This document shows, one piece after another, positions 56,480 through 64,000 of a stretch of 64,000 nucleotides of DNA. A model generated the notes under the pieces. It did no database searches, had not been told where the DNA came from, and saw nothing but the letters and a program-made list of their open reading frames with translations. Position 1 is the stretch's first letter; each line of letters opens with the position of its first letter. Source of the stretch: Cladopsammia gracilis (taxonomy: Eukaryota; Cnidaria; Anthozoa; Scleractinia; Dendrophylliidae); the NCBI GenBank assembly GCA_022457155.1, contig JAJGOT010000286.1, positions 124,001 to 188,000 on the forward strand. Reading direction: 5' to 3'. A program made the position numbers and the translations under genes.

Positions 56480-57545
56480 GGAGATTGTAGCGGAGCTTTG
56501 CGGCCAAAGGCCCGCGCGCAGCACCATACTCATAGAACCCATGCCCGTCATTTTTCATGGTCATGGCCAGCGGAACGTTTTTCGCGCGGCTAAACAGCTG
56601 AATGTCACGTCAGCTGTACGCTCAACACTCTTGTCGAGTCACTGGTTAGCCGAGAAAACCATTTGCAAAATTGTTTTTCCGGCATTTATCCGCGGTTTGC
56701 TATTCAAGACAGGTTTCACATTTCTCAAACAGTGGTCAACACCACATTTGAGGCTGCGTAACTTTGCAAGTCAAGCAATTTTGGAGGAATATAGAGCTAA
56801 GTGCTTACTTTTAAACCTAATTTCGTCTTAAATTGAAGCTAGTAGATTGTCGAAGCATTTGTTTGCAACTAAACTCTTTTGAGTTTAATTCTTGTGCTTC
56901 CGACCTTTTCACCTTAGTTAAGCTTAATATCATTACTTTACTGTTCTATATTGTGCAATTTTGGCTTGCATTTTAAAAGGTTTCAATTTTGAAAAATTAG
57001 GTTATATAAAACGTGCTTAAATTCAGTCGTTTCATGATTTCTTTCATCGAAGACAATCAGCTTGGCCTCGATGCGCTATTAATTTTTGGTTCGTGTTTTG
57101 CATTTAAACAGAAACTTATGGAGATTTGAATAAATTTTTTCGAAAGAAGATTGTGGTGTCCATTTTTGTGTCTTTGTTCATTCATTACATAGGTTAAAAA
57201 GAGGTTATGTAAACAAAACAAGACTTGAATTTTATATAGTTCTAACTTCACTCGCGTGGCCTTAAGCAAATATGTTTGTGTATTTTTTGCAATTTTGATT
57301 TCCAAATCAGTTTCTCGGGCAATTTCTTACAAGCAACAACGGTATTTTATTTGGAAAGTAGTCGTACTATTTATTCCAGACGGGGAAAAAGTTTTTTTTG
57401 TGGACTTTTGTACGGTCTAAATGTACTGTGCAGACGGTCGCGTAATACTGTTTTGGAGAATTGCTAAAATTCAAAAATAGCCCGGTCGTCAATCTTAATT
57501 CTTGTGCTTCCGACCTATCACCTTAGTTAAGTTTCACCTTAGTTA
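56480..57545 (+). repeat. Dispersed repeat family R1, long copy
   Basis: Starts near GGAGCTTTGCGGCCAAAGGC and CCATACTCATAGAACCCATG, then matches 27925-29180 through TTTGGAGGAATATAGAGCTA, GAAGCATTTGTTTGCAACTA, CAGACGGTCGCGTAATACTG to GCTTCCGACCTATCACCTTA. Lacks the block with AACATGCGCGTATGACGTCA. Confidence 0.75.
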
Positions 57546-59400
57546 AGCTTGTTTAGAGAGCGAAGCTGTTAGGCTTAGCCTATCTATATATATTATTGAA
57601 TATTAATTAATCTCCATGATAATCTGAAACATTTTGTCTATCGCTTTTTAATTCGTGACCATTTCAATAATTGTAGGGTTAATTTTTGAGCAGTTTTTAT
57701 TCAAGCCAATGTTTTTAAAATTCAAATGGAACGATTTCCCTGAGATTTTCACTCAAGGTATTTGGATGGCTTAAAATTCATTTACGATTAAAATATTATT
57801 TCATTAAGCCTTGTAGATATAATTTTAAAGAAAAGTTCAAAATTGTTTTGTTCTTGTTACAGTTAAACCTCTCTAATACGGACACTGAAGGGACAGAGCA
57901 GAGTGTCCGTATTAGAGAGGTGTCCGTATTATTTAGGTCACCACGATGACTTCACTGACTCCACTGACAGTTTTAAAGGTGACTCGCTCGAAATGCAAAA
58001 AGTACTCACCCGTGACCTGGATGCAATTTTCCAATGGCAAACTTAAATGGTCATAATTTCTTTGATTTTTACTCTATTGCAATAATTATTTTTGTATCTC
58101 CTAGTTGAATGAAGCATGGATTAATAAATATGAACCGATTTTCTTTGAAATAAATACAGGAGCCAAAATCTGGATTTGCGCAAACCCCTCATTTCATATT
58201 GTGGCCCTCCTAGAAAAAAATTGGTCCCTTTTATTTCGCTCAAAATTTGCGAATCGACTTCCTTTGATATAGTCTAGAATGTGGCCAAGTTACAAAAAAT
58301 TCGTCGGAACAGAAACGCTGCAACAGAAATGCCGTCAACTTAGGAGGTTATTTCCACCCGAGGTGAAATAAATATTTACTGCGCCTCAAAAAATAATAAT
58401 CATGGACACCAAGAATATGTTGTATATGCATGTGTTATACCTTACAGCAAGTTCGATTGCGAATGCTACACACCATTAAAATTTACTGACTCAGTCTTTA
58501 GACCAACACACATGGCGAAAACGCGCTAAATATGTAATATTGCTCTCCTCTTAATTTTACCGAGATTATATATTATTTTGCTCCTAAAACATATAACGAC
58601 AAGAAACTGGTAGTATTGGTACAGCTTACGGATCGGTTTTGATTACTCTAATAGTCTAGGAGCCAAGTCTGAAAAGAGGCCTAGAAAATGAATTTCGTTG
58701 CACCCCTGTGCTATATTTGTCTGAATAGCAAAAAAAGATAGAAAATTATCTAAGGAATGCAGAATGACATCTTTTATTGATAGGCCAGCGGGACATCACC
58801 CCGATATCAGGCATTTTTTACCGGGTACCTTTTCGCCGCACTTCGCTAATTAATATACAAATTTGAATTTTGCAATGGAGTATCAAATAATTGTAAAGTG
58901 TTCAATATTTGGTCCAAATAAGCCAAATTTGGACATAACATCAAACATACGCCATTCTTTGATTTATGAGTGTTTTGGACTGTATCCTTTGAAACTGTTC
59001 CTAGGAGACAAGATTATTCCAGTGGATAGAGTTCAGCAATTTTCTAGGCTTCACTAATGGAAACTGAAGACGTACGGATTTCTTTCCCATTTTGTCAACT
59101 GAAATGTCCTTTTCAATTGTTTTCAATTGCTGAATTTAGTTCCCGTTTTGGTCACACATGTAAACCAGACCTTCCCCGAAAAGATTGCAGTAACCACAGC
59201 TCCTGCAAGAGCAGGCAGAAACAATACAGATAGAAAGAATCAGCTTGACTATTGTTTGGTTTGAATGCATTTCAATATCCTGTTTCCATAGCTTTCTTTA
59301 GAATATAAACTTGGAAGCGAATTAGAAATGCGTTCAAATTCGGTTCAAATCTAAATCAATTGGTGTTAAGTTCAGCTTCAGGTCCAGTTTTAAAGCGTGA
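57546..59400. other. No gene seen; small hairpin at 57867-57915
   Basis: CTCTCTAATACGGACACTGA and AGTGTCCGTATTAGAGAGGT form a hairpin related to the ends of the MITE at 63376. Frame 58863-59057 has no motif. Confidence 0.5.
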
Positions 59401-59489
59401 ATTTAGTCTATATGTACATCCTTGTTAACTTTCTTCTTCTATAAACGTATTAATGCGCCATCATTCTTTCGACAAACAAACGTTTTACG

Positions 59490-61200
59490 CCCGGTTGTTT
59501 GTCGTCGACCGTTGTTTCTCATACAAAACTGAATTCAGGTCAACTCAGTGTCTGCAGTTACTGTATTAAACAAGTTAACCAGGAGTGGAAAGTCTGGCTT
59601 ATCACTAAACGGAGAGGACTGAGCCAGTACGACGCGACGATAATTATACAACACTGCATCATGCCACGATTGTTCGTTATTCAAAGACATCATGGACACT
59701 GCATATGGAATTATCGCGAAGCCATCACAGCAAAAGGGTTGCGATGCGCTGTAATTTATGTCTGGCCCATTTATATAGCTTGTCGGAGATAACAACGACA
59801 TGGGAAGATGGGAATCGGGACAAAACATGCCAGACTATGGTGTTGTTTCAAAGGAAACAATACCGGCCGAAACAAAAGCAGCATTATTTGCCGATCATTC
59901 CTATAAAAGGGTACCTCTGCGAAGTCAGTCAGCTGTGAAGCCTGTGGTCGTGTTCAGCACTCTTGGACGACGGAAAACAGTGGTGTTGTACAGAGAGAAG
60001 ATCAGGCAGCAATGGTCTGAGTGACTAGGTGATCCTCTCCGATTCGTCCATCCGAATTGACTTCACTTGGATCCTTTGTCGTCTAAACAGCAAACCATGT
60101 TTCATAGCGGCCCTCTGCGTCAAAGTGATCACCAGCCCCTCCCAAACTGGAGTGCGTTTAATGCCAGAATGTCCTTTCAGTCTCCACCAGTCACATCTAT
60201 TGGATAGCGGCCCATGATAAATGCTTCAGCTATAGATTACAGTACCGTATATACGTTAATGATCTGACGAATGCCCAGAACATGATGGTCAGCATATAAC
60301 AGAAACACAGCGTCATTACCTTTGTCTAGGTCATTTACGCTAAAGCCTAGGAAATATACTGTTATGCGTTTGGAACTGAAGCGTTCACGTTGCGCTAAAT
60401 TAACTTGCTGACTTGCTTTGAAGAAAGTGGACTGTATGACATCGTGCTGGAGTCCGGAATCTAAGGTAGCCACCCGGCTTCGGTACTCCTTCCAGGGTCG
60501 GATGAGAACCCTCAGGGCCAAGTGCGTAAGCCGGCACAGCTGCAGGTGTTGCTGAGGACATGCCCGGGCGATGTAATTCTTGTTTTCTTATATGGCTTCC
60601 AGTATATATTTCTGACACGAGGTTACTAACAACTATGGCTGCATAAGTGCATCGAAAATTTGAGAAGGGAAACCACGCTATCGGCAGATTGGGACCGCCT
60701 TTCTTCCAGGTTTGGACAGACATGGGTTTGGACAAACCGCATATCATAACAGGAAGACGCGGGGGGAAAGTTGGCATTTCCATAAATTCTGCTGCACTCA
60801 ATAGGTATTTCGTACAAGCCACGAAGGGACTGAAGTTAATGCTGCCACCAAACACTGTGCGACGTCGAGGAAGGAGGACTCAGGAAAATTAGGGATAAGA
60901 TGGATGTCCAGAAAGTAAACCCCTTTCATCTGGTTTGGAAAAACAAGGAACCAGCTACATTCTTCAATATTGCGACTAGCTTAGTGATGCCCACTGAGAA
61001 AGCAGACTAACTTACAGGCGCCAAACAGACGGGAGTAGCCTGAGTGTAAGAATTTGCATCCAGAAGGCTTCCCAGCGATGCCATTGATTTTTGGGATAAA
61101 ATCACATCGGCTAATGTGATGACGATTGCGTCCTTGTCCAAGAAGGGCAGAATATGAAGAGCAGAGGAAAGGGAAGTTATCATGCTGACATAAGCTGGTT
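59490..61200. other. Coding-like but unidentified region, both strands open in pieces
   Basis: Unlike the flanking AT-rich DNA, this stretch has balanced composition and several mid-length frames: plus 59800-60024 (ETIPAETKAALFADHSYKRV) and 60647-60892 (GPPFFQVWTDMGLDKPHII); minus 60855-60400 (RTPARCHTVHFLQS) and 59828-59535 (PDINYSASQPFCCDGFAIIP). I recognise no family. Frequent stops suggest an old mobile element or processed gene copy. Strand cannot be decided from sequence alone. Confidence 0.35.
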
Positions 61201-61265
61201 TGGTCGTTTATTAGCCTACTTTAGTATAGGCAGACTCCATAGAAGTGAGCTGAAAGCGGCCTTAA

Positions 61266-61802
61266 GGTTACAGTGTACCTTCGGGGGTGTCTCCAGTATA
61301 ACAGCTCTAGCGTCTTAAGATTACACTTAATATACCTAAACCCAGATATCAAATTAAAGCTTATAGAGCTGGCTATCTAAATATGGAAACTATTTGGTAA
61401 TAAAATTAATTGTCGAATTTTTTACGACGTCTAAATTCGAACGTCCGAATCAGCTTCAAAACGCTATAACTCAAAGCGATTATTGTATTTTGCACATTTT
61501 TGTTTATTATATGTTAGCCTAGCTTCTGTCCAAATTTGAGGAAAATCGAACAAATTCCCTTTGAGTTGTAGCTCTTTAAAGTGTCCCCAACAAGCGAAAA
61601 ATTAACTTTGAGAAAACAGCGCTTAAAAAAACATATCTCTTCATAAACAAACTCCGCCCACAAAAGTTATACCGTCATTTCTCCGTCAATTTTCACCATT
61701 TTTCGATAATTTTTTTTTTGGATGAAAGTTCATTCTGTAAACTTTATTTTGACGCCAAAAAAAATTTTCGATAAATTTTCGATCTGAAGGTACACTGTAA
61801 CC
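61266..61802. mobile_element. TTAA-flanked MITE, 537 bp, inverted relative to 44887-45605
   Basis: TTAA at 61262-61265 and 61803-61806, with TIRs GGTTACAGTGTACCTTC and the inverse. It reads as the reverse complement of the first copy with about 180 bases missing inside. Interrupts the coding-like region. Confidence 0.85.
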
Positions 61803-61806
61803 TTAA

Positions 61807-62445
61807 TCTTCGGTGGCATGGGATCGCAATCTCTGAAACCAGCTCAATGAAATATTTTTGAAGAAGCTGTTTAGAGCAGTCACAGCGAAACTTAGCCAGG
61901 AGAATTATTCAAAGCAGCCAACATTCCAGCAAAGGAGGAGAAAGAGAACGGCGAGGAGTGAGCATTTTGCTTGAAATCCATATCAACTCTGACAAGACTC
62001 CAATCCCGAAGCACTGGGTCAAATAAATTAGTAATGCTGTGGACAGGACGTCAATAGTGCATTTTCTTTTCTATACATGATGTGCGATGGCAAAGTAGTC
62101 CATGATCCGACCTGGAAAAAGGGTTATTGATCGCTGGAAGCTTCTGCGACCAAACCAATGCAGGTGCAGAAGTGTAACCATAACCTTGGCAGTCTTGTCA
62201 GAGCTTCAGAATGACGGACCACGAATAGGCAGATACAAGAATCCTTCTATATGTTAAGCACGCTTTAGAAACTTGTGGAAGGATCGTCATCCAGTCCCCT
62301 AACACAGATTTCGCAGTGTTTTTCGTGTACTTCTTTACATCTCTGCCATGCAACGAGCTGTCGTTAAAGACCAATACATACAATACAAGTTTCTGTTCTC
62401 TACACCAGTGACAGTTTTGATAGAACCGCCACAGCAGACCTTGCA
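61807..62445. other. Continuation of the unidentified coding-like region
   Basis: Minus-strand frame 62440-62198 (LLWRFYQNCHWCREQKLVLY, VLVFNDSSLHGRDVKK, DWMTILPQVSKA) has an FxDSS-x3-G that weakly recalls a retroelement RNase H, but the rest does not convince. It begins exactly where the MITE at 62446 was inserted, so the frame was probably cut by it. Confidence 0.3.
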
Positions 62446-62933
62446 AGCCCGGGTGGGGTACTTGCGTCAACTTTTGCTGGGTATGTGCCGCTGGCCTCTC
62501 AGAGCCCCTACCCCATTATAGTCTATTTTGTGGCCAATTATAGACCCCATCTTAGTCACTTTTGAGTAAATGTAAATTTCGAAATCCCAACTTAGTCACT
62601 TTCTGTTTAGCCATCTACCTTGAGTTCGGAACCCTTTTATCTAGGTCATCCTCAAATGAATTGACACATTTATTAAATGTAGGAGACTTTACTCTTCACC
62701 TACAAACCTTCTGGTACATTTGTTAGCCGAAAATATTTCAAAGCTAAAACTACCCAAAAAAATACTTGCCAGAATTTTCTTACCCCAAAAAATCCCGACA
62801 ATTTGCGACCCCATTCTAGTAACTCTATTGAAAATGCAACCCCATTATAGTCAATCCAGTCGTGAAAATGCGACCCCATCCAGCGGCACATCCCCATTAG
62901 CCCATTACTAGGAAGTACCCCACCCCCCGGGCT
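62446..62933. mobile_element. MITE, 488 bp, AGCCCGGG ends
   Basis: AGCCCGGGTGGGGTACTTGC at the left pairs with GGAAGTACCCCACCCCCCGG then GCT at the right, with TGCA on both sides. Interior repeats CCCCATTATAGTC several times. The type is familiar from coral genomes. Confidence 0.8.
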
Positions 62934-62939
62934 TGCAAG

Positions 62940-63370
62940 ATACTGGATGTTCTGTCACAAACAAGAAAATAACGAAAGTCTTCCTTTCAGAAGCTATAGT
63001 CTGTTACAACATATTAGGACGGCATTGATGACGAAAAATCCCGCACCGACGGGTCTTTTAAAGCTAAAAATCCGGCTGTAAATTCAACCGTTCAGCATGC
63101 AAGAAAGACGACTATGTGTCAATGCAAGGCAAACTGCATACTCTGCACAAAAGCCTACTTGTGTATGAACAACGAAACCTGTCAGAACACTCTCTGCTTA
63201 GAGGAGACCAGTGATGCCTAGGTAACGATTAGAAAATTTCATAAAAAGTGATGCTTTTTTTGGAGGAATAAAAGTTTGACGTTTAGTTGGGATTTTGGCA
63301 CTTATGATTACACACAAGTATTGTTTAAAGTAAGAAGTACTTCATGTTTGACTGTTATTAGTCATTTTCA
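62940..63370. other. No gene seen
   Basis: AT-rich with no supported frame or repeat. Confidence 0.4.
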
Positions 63371-63375
63371 TATTA

Positions 63376-63875
63376 CAGTCAACTCTCTCTAAGCGGACAC
63401 CTCTCCATGGCGGACACCTCTTTAAGACGGACAGAAAATCTAGTCGCTGGCGAATTTCACTTGTTTCTCTGTTACTACACTCTCTGTCCAAGGCGGACAG
63501 CGGACACTTTTTTCAACATGTTGGTTCAAAACACCTATCAAAGCGGACACCGGATGTTTATGAAATTTTATAACGGGTCCAAAATTCCGAAAAATTAGCG
63601 CAATCTGATAACAGTGGTTTTAATAAAATGTACCAGACCTTACAATACAATAATTAAATCTTAAAGTCAATCCAATCTTAGGTCACTTTTCCCGTCAGTT
63701 ATACAACAACTCATTTGCACTGACTACATTGTACACTGCAATTAAAGTAATAAAGCACTGGTTTCAGTTTGATGTTCGGGTATTAGGTTACATGAACTCT
63801 CTCTAAGGCGGATACCTCTCTAAGGCGGACAGTAAATCTGGTACCGAGGGTGTCCGCCTTAGAGAGAGTTGACTG
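63376..63875. mobile_element. MITE, 500 bp, pogo-like ends and TA target site
   Basis: CAGTCAACTCTCTCTAAGCG at the left and CCTTAGAGAGAGTTGACTG at the right are inverted, flanked by TA. CAGT ends plus TA duplication fit pogo/Tigger-type Tc1-mariner elements. Internal GGCGGACA-type motifs repeat at least five times near both ends. The open frame inside is not a transposase. Confidence 0.85.
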
Positions 63876-64000
63876 TACTTCATATGTAACAGAATTATGT
63901 GTGTGTTATGGGGAACTTTTATAGATGAGGACACTTTGTGATGCCCCCTTCTGCGTGCAATCCTGGACATTACTTACTCTTCCAGGAGATATCAATGGTT

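Overview
The window looks like nuclear DNA of an anthozoan cnidarian, most likely a stony coral. It is AT-rich and intron-rich. It is dense with small inverted-repeat elements and tyrosine-recombinase retroelements, and it carries a tRNA-derived SINE and a Roc-COR-Death-domain gene of the kind expanded in cnidarians. This assignment is by family recognition, not by any search. Only one locus looks like a host gene worth naming. Most of the rest is transposon wreckage lying in, or next to, its introns.

Host gene (+ strand, at least 8793 to 44639): a large exon (37373-39576) encodes a Roc GTPase-like domain, a COR domain and a Cys-rich module. Four short exons (41102-41156, 42342-42587, 43902-43979, 44446-44639) complete the frame and end in a Death domain and a TAA stop. 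All inferred splice phases close without adjustment. A single in-frame TAA at 38314-38316 interrupts the Roc-COR joint. Upstream lie six 18-30 nt candidate micro-exons (8793, 10287, 27395, 32975, 34434, 36351). Each is the centre of a duplicated intronic unit, each is a multiple of three, and all are jointly open only in phase 1, the phase of the Roc exon acceptor. This looks like an array of duplicated, skippable micro-exons in front of a putative immune or apoptotic signalling protein, and it is the most interesting structure here. No N-terminal large exon was found.

Mobile elements, left to right: a minus-strand L1-type LINE relic (1-1335); a tRNA-derived SINE (5120-5238); many MITEs and fold-backs; a THAP/DDE transposase deletion derivative (15425-16020); a DIRS-type retroelement with oddly ordered split repeats (16173-21181); a SAP-YqaJ nuclease relic (22656-24025) that shares its leader with the THAP element, suggesting one ISL2EU-like transposon family; a second tyrosine-recombinase retroelement on the minus strand that has lost its RT and RNase H core (about 29205-32620); and a cassette with two decayed hypothetical genes between G-rich repeats (53455-56090).

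From 45.6 kb to the right edge I see no confident host gene. There are simple repeats, poly-C and poly-G runs, a long (TA)n tract, MITEs and one stretch (59.5-62.4 kb) with coding-like but unidentified frames.
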